Of a stretch of DNA of 64,000 bases, positions 8,226 through 16,811 are shown piece after piece. The position numbers were made by a program, and so were the translations under genes. Positions within the stretch are counted from its first letter, which is position 1, and each line of letters opens with the position of its first letter. Origin of the DNA: Carbonactinospora thermoautotrophica (GTDB lineage Bacteria; Actinomycetota; Actinomycetes; Streptomycetales; Carbonactinosporaceae); NCBI RefSeq assembly GCF_001543895.1, contig NZ_JYIJ01000019.1, positions 1,264,557 to 1,328,556 on the forward strand, in the 5' to 3' direction. The notes under the pieces are model-generated. The model made no database searches, was not told the DNA's origin, and saw only the letters and a list, made by a program, of their open reading frames with translations.

Positions 8226-8759
8226 GACGAGACACCTCCCTGGGGCGCTCAGTGCGCCGTCTGGCTGCTGGCCCGCTGGCGTCCCAGCGGTAGCTGGCCG
8301 TACGACACCAGGTTGCCGCGAACAGCTCGGCCAGCGTGCCCGCGGTGTCGGGCTGGGCGACCGAACACGACCGCATGCGGGCCAGCGCGATCTCGGGGTG
8401 GTCGCGTTCGGTCGAGCCACCTTCAACCTGGCTTTCCGCCGGTTGTACGGGCGCCACCGCGCGGCCACGCCTGGTCCAGCCGGACGAGGCTCTCGGAGGC
8501 GGCCATCGGCGACGCGCCCTGCGGCACCCGGCCGCGACCGCCGCCCGGCTCCCCGACGGCACAGGCGAGCCCTGACGGCTCGCCCCGGGCGATCGCGGCG
8601 CCGGCCGGCCGGCGTGGCGTGCCGGTGTCGGCTCGGTCACGACGCGACCCACCTCGCCTTCCCGCGCGCCGGTACCCCAACCGCTCTGCGTCAAACCGGC
8701 GGCCCGCCGCGCGCCTGGCCCCGCTGGGGGCCGACCCAGGTGCGGTACCGTGACCAGCC
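8226..8759. other. Gene-free divergent region
   Basis: No supportable gene is seen in these 534 bases between the divergent FAD oxidoreductase and PfkB kinase genes. A minus-strand frame near 8300-8420 (containing LARMRSCSVAQPDTAGTLAE) looks protein-like for about 40 residues but has no ribosome site or recognisable family. It could be a gene relic. Confidence 0.4.
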
Positions 8760-9707
8760 ATGATGACGGTTGTCGGCGAGTCCCTGGTCGATCTCGTCGG
8801 GGAGGCCGGGAGCGAGGTGTACCGGGCCAGGCCCGGTGGGAGCCCGGCCAACGTGGCGGTGGGGCTGGCCCGCCTGGGGGTGGAGGTCACGTTCGTCACC
8901 GAGCTGGGCGCGGACCCGCCGGGGACGCTGCTGCGCCGGCACCTGGAGGGGGCCGGGGTGCGACTCACCGGGTGTTTGGATCGACCGAGCAGCGGGCTGG
9001 CCGTGGCGTCGCTGGACGAGGCCGGGGTGGCGCACTACACGTTCGCGATCTCCTGGCGGCTGGCCGGCGTACGGCTCGACGAGCTGCCGGAGGTGCTGCA
9101 CGTCGGGTCGTTCGCGGCCACGCTGGAGCCGGGCGCGGCGAACGTGGCGGAGCTGGTCGAGCAGGCCAGGCCGCATGCCACCATCTCGTACGACCCCAAC
9201 ATCCGGCCGGCCCTGATCGGGAGCCGCGCGCAGCAGCGGCCCCGGGTGGAGCGGCTGGTGGCGCGGGCGGACGTCGTCAAGGCGAGCGTGGACGACCTGG
9301 CCTGGCTGTACCCGGGCGAGCCGTACGACCAGGTGGCCGCGCGCTGGCTGGAGAGCGGGCCGGCGCTGGTGGTGGTGACGCTTGGGGAACGCGGCGTACA
9401 CGCTCGCAGCCGGCGCTCCGTGCTGGACCTGCCCGCGCTGCCGGTGCGCGTGGTGGACACGGTGGGAGCGGGCGACGCCTTCATGAGCGGGCTGCTCGCG
9501 GCTCTCCGTGAGGCGGGCCTGCTCGGCCGGAACCGGCGGGCCGCGCTGGCGGAGGCGGATCCTGAGCCAGCGTTGCGCACCGCGCTGCTGGCCGCGGCGC
9601 TCACCTGCGAGCGGCCCGGTGCCGACCCGCCGACGCGCGCGGAGCTGGCGGCGGCGCGGGACCGCCTGCCTGTGACGGGGACGAGGGAAACCCGACTCGG
9701 AGACTGA
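8760..9707 (+). CDS. PfkB-family carbohydrate kinase
   Basis: This 315-residue ribokinase-fold kinase is probably a fructokinase or related sugar kinase. The first PfkB signature GGSPANVAVGLARLG is at about residues 28-42. The second, DTVGAGDAFMSGLLAAL, carries the GAGD anion hole and catalytic Asp near residue 238. Substrate-site residues near the N-terminus (VGESLVDLV) match fructokinase-like members. An alternative ATG three bases downstream exists. It appears monocistronic. ATP-dependent sugar phosphorylation is well supported; the precise sugar is not. Confidence 0.88.
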   Translation: MMTVVGESLVDLVGEAGSEVYRARPGGSPANVAVGLARLGVEVTFVTELGADPPGTLLRRHLEGAGVRLTGCLDRPSSGLAVASLDEAGVAHYTFAISWRLAGVRLDELPEVLHVGSFAATLEPGAANVAELVEQARPHATISYDPNIRPALIGSRAQQRPRVERLVARADVVKASVDDLAWLYPGEPYDQVAARWLESGPALVVVTLGERGVHARSRRSVLDLPALPVRVVDTVGAGDAFMSGLLAALREAGLLGRNRRAALAEADPEPALRTALLAAALTCERPGADPPTRAELAAARDRLPVTGTRETRLGD

Positions 9708-9842
9708 ACCCGGGACCCGGTTTCTTGACGCGGGTGGGCACGCACGGGTGATCACCGCGGGTGCGAGGGGGAAGCCGCTGGGGGAGTGAGCCCGTGCCCA
9801 GCGAGCCTGACCGCCGCGAGTGGACGGCGCTTCGGCCCGGCC

Positions 9843-10289
9843 TCAGGTCCGGTCCGGCGTGCCTGCGGTGAGCCGGTCCAGGGCGGGCAGGGCGGCCTCG
9901 ATCGCGGCCCGCTCCTCCGGGGTGAGCGTGGCGAACCGCCGGGCCAGGAAGTCGATGCGCGCCTGCCGGGTGGCCTCCAGCTGCCGGCGGCCGGCGGGAG
10001 TCAGCTCCACGGCGACCACCCGGGCGTCGTGCGGGTCCCGCGAACGGGCCACCAGCCCGGCCTTCTCCAACCGGTTGACCTGCACCGTCATGGTGGGAAG
10101 CTGCACGCCCTGCTCCTCGGCCAGCTCGGTCATGCGCCGTGGCCCGGCCTCCAGCGAGCCGAGCAGGCCGTACTGCTGGGCGGTGATGGGCTGCCCCGCG
10201 CTGGCCCGCCGCAGCAGCAAGACCAGTTCCCGCAGCCGGGGCTGGAACCGGACTGCCAGGTCGCGGCTCTGCTCGCTCTCATCCCGCAT
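9843..10289 (-). CDS. MarR-family transcriptional regulator
   Basis: This 148-residue winged-helix regulator shows the MarR DNA-binding core: PITAQQYGLLGSLEAGPRRM, the recognition region LPTMTVQVNRLEKAGLVARS, and the wing with the family signature DPHDARVVAVELTPAGR. The C-terminal helices form the dimer interface. It lies on the same strand as, and about 400 bases beyond, the MFS transporter gene. MarR proteins commonly repress adjacent efflux genes, so control of 10685-11926 through the palindrome at 11943-11971 is plausible. No copy of that palindrome is seen in front of this gene itself. Confidence 0.9.
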   Translation of the reverse strand: MRDESEQSRDLAVRFQPRLRELVLLLRRASAGQPITAQQYGLLGSLEAGPRRMTELAEEQGVQLPTMTVQVNRLEKAGLVARSRDPHDARVVAVELTPAGRRQLEATRQARIDFLARRFATLTPEERAAIEAALPALDRLTAGTPDRT

Positions 10290-10684
10290 GCCTAGGGAGG
10301 GTAATCCGGCCGCCTGCGGCTTCCTGGAGAGCGACCCCTCCCGGAAGGGTGGTTCCCGCCCGGTCGGGGCGTGGTGCCGCCCTCGGGTCCCGGCGGACGG
10401 TCGCCGTCAGGACAAGCCCGGACGATGCGCGACCCCGGCTCTGCTCCTCGGCGCTCCTCGGCCGCGAGCGGGCATCCCGTCTGGGGGTGGGGCGGACTCG
10501 GTGGTCGGCCCGGCGGCTCGCCGACCTTCCTGCAGACAGCCCCCACCTCCCAGGGAGGCGACCCCGACTCCATGATCCCGCGCCCAGCGGCTCGTCCACC
10601 ACCTGGACCACCCGATCTGTGGATGATCGTGACCCTTGTGGAAAACAGATCACGACCCTGTGGAAAACAGGGCGGTGGCGCGGC
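10290..10684. other. Intergenic region upstream of the MarR gene
   Basis: These 395 bases separate the MFS stop from the MarR start on the same strand. No gene is seen. Its only clear structure is the tandem repeat with DnaA-box-like TTTTCCACA sequences close to the MFS end. The MarR promoter should lie at the left end. Confidence 0.5.
10625..10670. repeat. Imperfect tandem repeat with DnaA-box-like cores
   Basis: Unit 1 (10625-10648) reads GATCGTGACCC then TTGTGGAAAACAG. Unit 2 (10648-10670) reads GATCACGACCC then TGTGGAAAACAG. Each holds TGTGGAAAA, the complement of TTTTCCACA, which fits the relaxed DnaA box TTWTNCACA. A third related site, TGTGGATGA, lies at 10618-10626. No dnaA or dnaN is nearby, so this is not evidence of the origin. 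Confidence 0.7.
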
Positions 10685-11926
10685 TCAACGGTCCAGCACC
10701 AACTCTTCGGCGTCCCGTCCGGGGATGGGCTGGACGCGGTGCAGGTGGCCACGGTTGAGGCGGAGCAACGCGACGGCGAGCAGAGCGCAGACGGCGGCGA
10801 CCAGGAACGGTGCGCGTGGGTCGAGGTGTTCGGCCAGCAGGCCGGACACGTACGGGGCGAGGGCGGCGCCGATCCAGCGAACCAGGTTGTACCCGGCGGA
10901 CGCGACCGGGCGCGGCAGATCGGTCACCTCCATGGCAGCCTCCGTGAACACGGTGTTGCTGACGCCGATCGCCAGGCCGCACAGCACGACCAGCGCGACC
11001 AGTGTGGCGCGGCCGGGGGCGGCGGCCAGGCCGAGCAGCAGGACCGTGAAGGCGGCGAGCGTGCCGTACATCACGGTCACCGTGCCGTGCCGGCGCTGGA
11101 GCAGCGGGGCGAGGAGCACCGAGCTGACTGCGACGGCGACACCCCAGCCGAAGAAGACGAGCCCGATGCCGTGCGCGTCCATGTGCAGTACGAACGGGGT
11201 GAAGGCCAGCACGGTGAAGAACGCGTAGTTGTACAGGAACGCGGTGCCGACGGTGGTGGCGAGCCCGCCGTGCCGCAGGGCGCGCAGCGGTTCGGCAAGG
11301 GTGATCTTCCTGGCCGGCTTGGGGTTCTCCCGGAGCAAGATGGCCACCAGGACGAAGCCGATCGCCATCAGGACCGAGGTGCCGAAGAACGGGTACCGCC
11401 AGTGGAGGCCGCCCAGCGCCGCGCCGACCAGCGGGCCGACCGAGATGCCCAGGCCGAGCGCGGCCTCGTACAGCATGATCGCCGCGTTCGACCCGCCGCG
11501 GGCCGTGCTGACGATCACGGCGAGCGCGGTGGCGACGAACATCGCGTTGCCCAGTCCCCACCCGGCGCGGAATCCGACCAGCTCGGCCACGCTGCCGGAC
11601 AGCCCGGACAGCGCCGCGAACACGACCACCAGGGCGAGGCCGGTGAGCAGCGTCCACTTGCCGCCGATGCGGCTGGACACGAAGCCGGTCCCCAGCATGG
11701 CGACCGCTGTGATCAGGAAGTAGCTGGTGAACAGCAGCGACACCTGGCTCGGGGTGGCGCGCAGCCCGGTGGCGATCGCGGGCAGGATCGGGTCGACCAG
11801 GCCGATGCCCATGAAGGCGACGACGCTGGCGAACGCGGTGGCCCACACGGCGAGCGGCTGGCGCAGCCGGTTCACCGGAGTGGCCGGGAGGTTCTCGGCG
11901 GGCGCGGTGGCGTGGGGTGAGCGCAT
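10685..11926 (-). CDS. MFS transporter
   Basis: This 413-residue integral membrane protein has about 12 hydrophobic segments. The first is LAVWATAFASVVAFMGIGL. The loop 2-3 region around FVSSRIGGKWTLLTG is the equivalent of the MFS motif A. A short cytoplasmic loop near residue 205 (ENPKPARKITLAEPL) divides the two halves. The family resembles drug/proton antiporters of 12-helix type; the substrate is unknown. The ATG is fixed by AGGAAG five bases upstream. A striking palindrome sits 17-45 bases upstream of the start, and a MarR gene follows downstream, so expression is probably repressor-controlled. Confidence 0.88.
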   Translation of the reverse strand: MRSPHATAPAENLPATPVNRLRQPLAVWATAFASVVAFMGIGLVDPILPAIATGLRATPSQVSLLFTSYFLITAVAMLGTGFVSSRIGGKWTLLTGLALVVVFAALSGLSGSVAELVGFRAGWGLGNAMFVATALAVIVSTARGGSNAAIMLYEAALGLGISVGPLVGAALGGLHWRYPFFGTSVLMAIGFVLVAILLRENPKPARKITLAEPLRALRHGGLATTVGTAFLYNYAFFTVLAFTPFVLHMDAHGIGLVFFGWGVAVAVSSVLLAPLLQRRHGTVTVMYGTLAAFTVLLLGLAAAPGRATLVALVVLCGLAIGVSNTVFTEAAMEVTDLPRPVASAGYNLVRWIGAALAPYVSGLLAEHLDPRAPFLVAAVCALLAVALLRLNRGHLHRVQPIPGRDAEELVLDR

Positions 11927-11942
11927 CGAGTCTTCCTAGCTC

Positions 11943-11971
11943 AGCTAACTGTTAGTGAGACTAAGTTAGCT
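11943..11971. promoter_or_regulatory. Nested palindromic operator of the MFS gene
   Basis: AGCTAAC (11943-11949) and GTTAGCT (11965-11971) flank an inner palindrome TTAGT-GAG-ACTAA (11952-11964). A further ACTAAGG half-site follows at 11974. AT-rich, dyad-symmetric DNA directly upstream of the ribosome site of the MFS gene is what a MarR or TetR repressor would bind. The MarR protein at 9843-10289 is the nearest candidate. Confidence 0.7.
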
Positions 11972-12140
11972 TGACTAAGGATTACCCCGTCGGGGTTAAC
12001 CTGTCGCGAACCCGTCGCCGCCTGAACGTATTTACGCAGCGTATTTGCACATCTTTCCGATGGAATGGCCGGGACTGCGCCAACCTCGTGGAACTGAACC
12101 ACCGTCCGCTGCGTCGACGGTGTGGGAGAGAAACACGCGA

Positions 12141-12560
12141 ATGCCTATTCGGGAACCGCGAGAAGATCACCAGTATCCGCGCTGGCTCGTTCACCCGCTT
12201 TCGGGTGAACACGGGATCGCGACCGTACGGTCGCGCGGGCGCGGGCTGGCGGTGGTGAGCGTGCACGGCGAACTGGATCTCAGCACGGCGCCGCAACTGC
12301 GGCTGCTGCTGTGCGAGACCATCGCCCTCGCTCGGCGCGACGGCCCGCCGACCGTGGTCGTCGACCTGGCTGACGTGCCGTTCGCCGACATCTCCGGCCT
12401 GGATGCGGTTGCCGGTGTCGTGCCCGCCGTCCGCGCCTGCGGCGGCCGACTGCGCGTCGCCCGCGCCACCCCGCAGATCCGCCGGCTGCTCGACCTGGTT
12501 CCCATGCCGGCGCTGCTGCCCCTGTACGACGAGGTGGAGCAGGCGCTGGAGGTGGTGTAG
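12141..12560 (+). CDS. STAS-domain anti-sigma factor antagonist
   Basis: This 139-residue protein has a short N-terminal extension and a STAS domain. The first strand is LAVVSVHGELDLSTAPQL, and the conserved phosphorylation loop is VVDLADVPFADISGLDAV, whose Ser is the expected target of an RsbW/SpoIIAB-type kinase. Such proteins bind anti-sigma kinases and free a sigma factor. GGGAGAG precedes the ATG at 12141; an in-frame upstream ATG at 12045 lacks a ribosome site. No anti-sigma partner is adjacent; an RsbW-like ATPase occurs at 55301-55675, but linkage is not implied. Confidence 0.85.
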   Translation: MPIREPREDHQYPRWLVHPLSGEHGIATVRSRGRGLAVVSVHGELDLSTAPQLRLLLCETIALARRDGPPTVVVDLADVPFADISGLDAVAGVVPAVRACGGRLRVARATPQIRRLLDLVPMPALLPLYDEVEQALEVV

Positions 12561-12706
12561 CCGGCCGGCGCGCAGGTCGCGCAGCACGGTCGCGACCAGC
12601 CGGAGCGCCGCCTGCGGCACCGCCTCGGCGGTGGCCGCCACGGCGGTCACGCGGGCTCGTCGGGACGGCCCGGGCACCCGGCCGGCTCGCGGGACGTTAT
12701 CCGGTC

Positions 12707-13006
12707 ATGGCATGGGTGGTGGTCGTCTTGGGCGCGGTCGCCGTGGTGCTGGCCGCGGACTGGGTATGGGGCGTCGCCCTGGCCCGCGGCTGGGTGCGCC
12801 CGCGCGACCGCCGGCAGCGCGGCGCCGCCGCCGTGACCCTGGAGGAGCTGCAGGCGCTCCTCGGGCCGGGTAAGCGGCACGAGCTGGAGCAGCGGCGCGT
12901 CGAACTGGTGCTCCGCGACGACGAGCACGCGACCGGGCCGCCCGGCACTGTCGTGGACCTGGAGCGGGGCACGGCGGTGGTCAAGCTTCCGCGCAGGCAC
13001 GGCTGA
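12707..13006 (+). CDS. Small membrane protein, DUF6191-like
   Basis: This 99-residue protein has one N-terminal transmembrane helix (VVVVLGAVAVVLAADWVWGV). It is followed by a cytoplasmic domain with the conserved block LEELQALLGPGKRHELEQRR and VELVLRDDEHATGPPGTVVD. I recall this block from the short actinobacterial family DUF6191, but could not check it. The function is unknown. It follows the STAS gene by about 145 bases on the same strand. Confidence 0.7.
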   Translation: MAWVVVVLGAVAVVLAADWVWGVALARGWVRPRDRRQRGAAAVTLEELQALLGPGKRHELEQRRVELVLRDDEHATGPPGTVVDLERGTAVVKLPRRHG

Positions 13007-13263
13007 GCCCGGTGGATCAACCGGGCGTCACGGGAACCACGGACGGGAAGCACGGAAGCGATAGCGATCGCGGCCCGTGCGGTCCGTCACCACCGTTGTC
13101 TTCCCCTGCCGGTGACCACCGGGCACTTCCATGACAACACGCTGCGCCGATGAACACCACCCCTTCGCCCGATCTTTCCGACGAGGGAAACACCGGCCGG
13201 CTCAGGGGTCCGCAGCGTCCGGTCTCGCCGCGCCGGACTCCGAACCCGGAGGCGTCGCGGGCG

Positions 13264-14793
13264 TCAGGCACCCCGCGTGTCCTCGGCGCGTGCGGCGGCG
13301 GCCACCGGAGCGGGCAGCCAACCACGCCGTTCCAGCTCGTCGATCAGGCGGGCGTACGGCTCGGCGAACCGCAGGTGCGCGCCGGGGCGCGGTTCCACCA
13401 CGGCGCGGATCCGGACCATCCGCCGGGCGACTTCGGCCAGCGTGCCGCGGCCGCCCGCGCCGGTGTCGTCCTGGGCGCCGTACGCGGCCAGGACCGCCAT
13501 GCCGAGGGCGGGGTCGGCGTGCTCGGGGATGCGGGCGGGGCGGCCGAGGACGTCGGCGCGCAACTGGCACCAGTAGGCGCTGCGCGTGCCGCCGCCGGTG
13601 AAGGACAGCTCACCGTCCACGGGGGCGCCGAGCTGGCGAAGGTACGCGAAGCAGAGTCGTTCGGCGAACGCCACGCCCTGCAGCAGGGCCGCGTACCGGT
13701 CGACGTCGTCGGCTGGGGAGCCGATCGTGAACGCCTCGGCCTGCGGCGCGGTGAACGGAAACCGCTCACCCCGAGAGACCAGCGGGTACGTGATGACCCC
13801 AGCCGGCTCCCGCGCTGCGGCGAGCGCGTCCCAGGACGCCAGGTCGACCCCTGGGAAGGCGGCGGACAGGGCGCCCGCGCCCACGCTCGACGCGCCGCCG
13901 GGCAGCCAGGTCCCGTCTGGGGACCGGTGGCTGTAGACCACTCCAGCCGGGTCGCGCACCGGCTCCGGCGTGACGCCCTTGAGCACCAGGGTGGTCCCCA
14001 GCACCGAGTTCCAGCTGCCCACGCCGAGCGCGCCCGAGGCGAGCTGGGCGGCACAGCCGTCGGTCATGCCGGCGATCAGGGGGGTGCCGGCCGGGATGCC
14101 GGTGGCCTCCCCCGCGGCCGGGGACACCCGGCCGAGCAGCGTGCCGGGCCGGACCACGGGCGGGAACAGCTCGGGCGGGAGGCCCAGCCGGTCGTACACC
14201 TCGTACGGCCAGCGGTCGGCCAGCAGGTCGTACCCGGTCTTGAGCGCGTGGCTGGAGTCGGTGGCGACCGGGTGGCCGGCCAGCCGGCTGACGACGAAGT
14301 CGGGCTGGTGGGCGAGCCGGGACCCGGGCAGCAGGTCCGGGTGCGCCGCCGCGAGCCACAGCACCTTGGCCAGCGCCCAGGAGGGCTGGATGCGGTGGCC
14401 GAGCCGGGCCCACATGGCTTCGCCGGCCTCCTGGGCGCGTGCCGCCTCGGCGCGGGCGCGGCTGTCGTCGTACATGAGCGCTGCGGTGAGCGGTTCGCCG
14501 GCGGCGTCGGTGAGCAGCACCGTGCCGGAGGTGCCGCAGACGGCGGCGGCGCGCACCGAACCGGCCGGCACGTCACGCAACGCCTGCCGCGCGGCGGCGC
14601 ACAAGGCGGCCCACCACTCGGCCGGGTCCTGCTCGTGCCGGTCGCCGTGCTCACCCGGCCGGCGCTCGCTGGTCAGCGGGTGGGTGCCACGGCCGGCGAG
14701 GCGGCCGTCGGCGGTGACCGCGAGGACGCGTACGCTCTGGGTGCCGAGGTCGATGCCGAGCCACACGTCCTCGGCGCTGCCCGGGTCTGCCAC
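13264..14793 (-). CDS. FGGY-family carbohydrate kinase
   Basis: This 509-residue ATP-dependent sugar kinase is xylulokinase-like. The N-terminal ATPase-fold motif is GIDLGTQSVRVLAVTADGRL. The conserved catalytic Asp lies in AGMTDGCAAQLASGALGVGS (about residue 250), and the C-terminal nucleotide-binding segment is FTGGGTRSAYWCQLRADVLG. Length is normal for the family. It is divergent from a class II aldolase, which converges on an MtnA isomerase. Kinase, isomerase and aldolase together suggest salvage of a pentose derivative such as 5-deoxyribose or 5-methylthioribose through cleavage to DHAP, although ordinary pentulose use is equally possible. Confidence 0.82.
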   Translation of the reverse strand: MADPGSAEDVWLGIDLGTQSVRVLAVTADGRLAGRGTHPLTSERRPGEHGDRHEQDPAEWWAALCAAARQALRDVPAGSVRAAAVCGTSGTVLLTDAAGEPLTAALMYDDSRARAEAARAQEAGEAMWARLGHRIQPSWALAKVLWLAAAHPDLLPGSRLAHQPDFVVSRLAGHPVATDSSHALKTGYDLLADRWPYEVYDRLGLPPELFPPVVRPGTLLGRVSPAAGEATGIPAGTPLIAGMTDGCAAQLASGALGVGSWNSVLGTTLVLKGVTPEPVRDPAGVVYSHRSPDGTWLPGGASSVGAGALSAAFPGVDLASWDALAAAREPAGVITYPLVSRGERFPFTAPQAEAFTIGSPADDVDRYAALLQGVAFAERLCFAYLRQLGAPVDGELSFTGGGTRSAYWCQLRADVLGRPARIPEHADPALGMAVLAAYGAQDDTGAGGRGTLAEVARRMVRIRAVVEPRPGAHLRFAEPYARLIDELERRGWLPAPVAAAARAEDTRGA

Positions 14794-15124
14794 GGTACGT
14801 CCTTACGACTTCACGCAAGAATTCGCGAGTTCATGGCAGCTTCTAGCACACAGCAGCGGGTTCGGGGCACCCGAACCGGGGCCACCCGGGTTCCTGGGCG
14901 CCTGCGACCCCGCCCTGTCGGGCAGGCCGAGATCCCCGCCGCGTCTTCGCCGGCTGGGCCGTGGCGATCAGCGCGCGGCCGCCGAGAGCGTGCTGGACCG
15001 GCCCGCGAACGTCGGGGCGCGCGCCCACCATGGTGCCCGGCCGGCCCGCCCCACGCTCCGCAGGAGGCGGTGGCCGCCTGGCCGGCCGGCCTGACGAGAT
15101 CCACCGGCGCGAGCCGTTGCCGAG
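14794..15124. promoter_or_regulatory. Divergent promoter region, kinase and aldolase
   Basis: These 331 bases separate the divergent FGGY kinase and aldolase genes. A near-perfect 14-bp palindrome GAATTCG-CGAGTTC (14819-14832, one mismatch) lies 26 bases upstream of the kinase start and is a candidate operator. No gene is seen in the remainder. Confidence 0.4.
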
Positions 15125-15130
15125 GTGAGG

Positions 15131-15784
15131 ATGCTGCTGGAAGCCGAACGCCGCGAGATCGTCGAGTACTGCCGGAAGCTGCGGCCGGACGGCCTGGTGG
15201 TGGGTACGTCCGGCAACCTGTCGGTCCGCTCCGGGGACCTGGTGGCGGTCACCCCGAGCGGGCTGGACTACGACGAACTGGCCCCTGAGCTGGTGGGCGT
15301 GCACCGACTGGACGGCACGGCGGTGGAGGCTCCGCTCGCGCCGACCAGCGAGCTGCCGATGCACCTGGCGGTGTACGAGCGGACCGGCGCGCGGGCCGTC
15401 GTGCATACCCACTCGACCGCGGCGACCGCGCTGTCCACGCTGGTGGACGAGCTGCCGGCGATCCATTACCTGATCGCGATGTTCGGCGGCCCGGTACGGG
15501 TCGCCCGATACGCCACCTACGGAACCCGGGAGCTGGCCGAGAACGTGGCCGAGGCGCTGGCCGGGCGCACCGCCTGCCTCCTCGGCAACCACGGCACGAT
15601 CACGATCGGGGACACGCTCGCGAAGGCGTACTCGGGCGCGGTGTACCTGGAGTGGCTGTGCGAGGTGTACCTGCGCGCCGCCGCGTGCGGGACGCCGCGC
15701 CTGCTCCCGCCGGAGGAGATCGAGCTGGTCCGGCGGAAGATCGCCACATACGGCCAGGCCCGGCCGCGGGACCCGGAGCGCTGA
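15131..15784 (+). CDS. Class II aldolase
   Basis: This 217-residue zinc-dependent aldolase belongs to the fuculose-1-phosphate aldolase/AraD family. Visible motifs are the phosphate-binding GTSGNLSVRSGD (about residue 29), the catalytic Glu in PTSELPMHLAVY, and the zinc ligands in VVHTHSTAA (HxH, about 95) and LLGNHGTITIG (about 155). The ATG at 15131 has GAGG five bases upstream; GTG at 15125 is an alternative. It converges on mtnA with only 22 bases between stops. In the DHAP shunt, enzymes of this family split 5-deoxyribulose- or 5-methylthioribulose-1-phosphate, the product of MtnA-type isomerases, so the context favours that role. Confidence 0.85.
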   Translation: MLLEAERREIVEYCRKLRPDGLVVGTSGNLSVRSGDLVAVTPSGLDYDELAPELVGVHRLDGTAVEAPLAPTSELPMHLAVYERTGARAVVHTHSTAATALSTLVDELPAIHYLIAMFGGPVRVARYATYGTRELAENVAEALAGRTACLLGNHGTITIGDTLAKAYSGAVYLEWLCEVYLRAAACGTPRLLPPEEIELVRRKIATYGQARPRDPER

Positions 15785-15806
15785 AGCGGCGCGGGCGCCG
15801 CCGCGT

Positions 15807-16811
15807 CTACTGTCCGGCGCCTGGCCCGTGGAAGACCCGATCCTCGGTCACGATCGCGGTGACCAGGTCGGCCGGGGTCACGTCGAACGCCGGGTTGAAC
15901 GCGCCCGCGCCAGGAGGCGTCACCGGCTGTCCGGCGAACCGCGTGACCTCCTCGACGGGACGCTCCTCGATCGTGATCCGGCTGCCGTCCGGGATCGACA
16001 GGTCGAGCGTGGATTCCGGCGCGACCACCACGAACGGCACCCGGTGGCGGGCGGCGGCGAGCGCCACCGCGTACGTGCCGATCTTGTTCGCCACGTCCCC
16101 GTTGGCGGCGATGCGGTCCGCGCCCACGACCACCGCGTCGACCAGCCCCTGGGCGAGCGCGGCCGGCGCGGCGGAGTCCACGAGCACCCGGTACGGGATC
16201 CCCGCCTCGGCCAGCTCCCACGCGGTGAGCCGCGCCCCCTGGAGCAGCGGCCGGGTCTCGTCCGCCAGGACGTACTCCAGCTGCCCGTCCGCGGCCAGGT
16301 GCCAGACGACCCCGAGCGCCGTGCCCCACGCGACCGTCGCGAGCCGCCCGGTGTTGCAGTGGGTGAGCAGCCGCAGCGGGCGTCGCGGGCACAGTTGGAG
16401 GATCAGGTCCGCCGCCCGGCGCGACGCCTTCCGGTTGGCGCGCTCGTCCTCCTCCAGCACCGCCAACGCCTCGGCGAGCACCGCGTCCGGCCCCTCGGGC
16501 AGTCGTTTCAGCGCCCGCTCCACGCCCCAGCCCAGGTTCACCGCGGTCGGGCGGGCCGCCGCCAGCCGCGCCGCCTCGTCCCGGACGGCCGCCTCGTCCG
16601 CCGGGTGCCGGTACGCGGACAGCGCCACCCCGAGCGCCCCGGCGGCCCCCAGCGCGGGCGCTCCCCGGATGGCCAGCCGCTTGATCGCATCGATCAGCTC
16701 GTCGACCGTGCGCAGCCGCAGCACCCGGTGTTCGTGCGGCAACGCGCACTGGTCCACCGTCGCGATCGCCGGGTCACCCGGGCCGCCGTCCCAGTCGATG
16801 GTCCGCCGCAT
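15807..16811 (-). CDS. mtnA: Methylthioribose-1-phosphate isomerase family
   Basis: This 334-residue isomerase converts 5-methylthioribose-1-phosphate, or in some homologues 5-deoxyribose-1-phosphate, to the ribulose form. It has the IRGAPALGAAGALGVAL block, the catalytic Cys in LLTHCNTGRLATVAWG (about residue 150) and the catalytic Asp in VVVGADRIAANGDVANKIGT (about 230). Length is slightly short of the usual 340-350. GGGAGGAGG lies five bases before the ATG. No other methionine-salvage gene (mtnB, C, D, K) is visible. The adjacent class II aldolase suggests the DHAP shunt rather than the complete methionine salvage pathway. Confidence 0.88.
   Translation of the reverse strand: MRRTIDWDGGPGDPAIATVDQCALPHEHRVLRLRTVDELIDAIKRLAIRGAPALGAAGALGVALSAYRHPADEAAVRDEAARLAAARPTAVNLGWGVERALKRLPEGPDAVLAEALAVLEEDERANRKASRRAADLILQLCPRRPLRLLTHCNTGRLATVAWGTALGVVWHLAADGQLEYVLADETRPLLQGARLTAWELAEAGIPYRVLVDSAAPAALAQGLVDAVVVGADRIAANGDVANKIGTYAVALAAARHRVPFVVVAPESTLDLSIPDGSRITIEERPVEEVTRFAGQPVTPPGAGAFNPAFDVTPADLVTAIVTEDRVFHGPGAGQ

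Noticed and set aside
13150..15288. Long plus-strand open frame of over 700 codons opposite the FGGY kinase
   Set aside because: It is antisense to a kinase with full family motifs; the translation is low in complexity, rich in Gly/Arg/Pro, and typical of GC-rich antisense frames.
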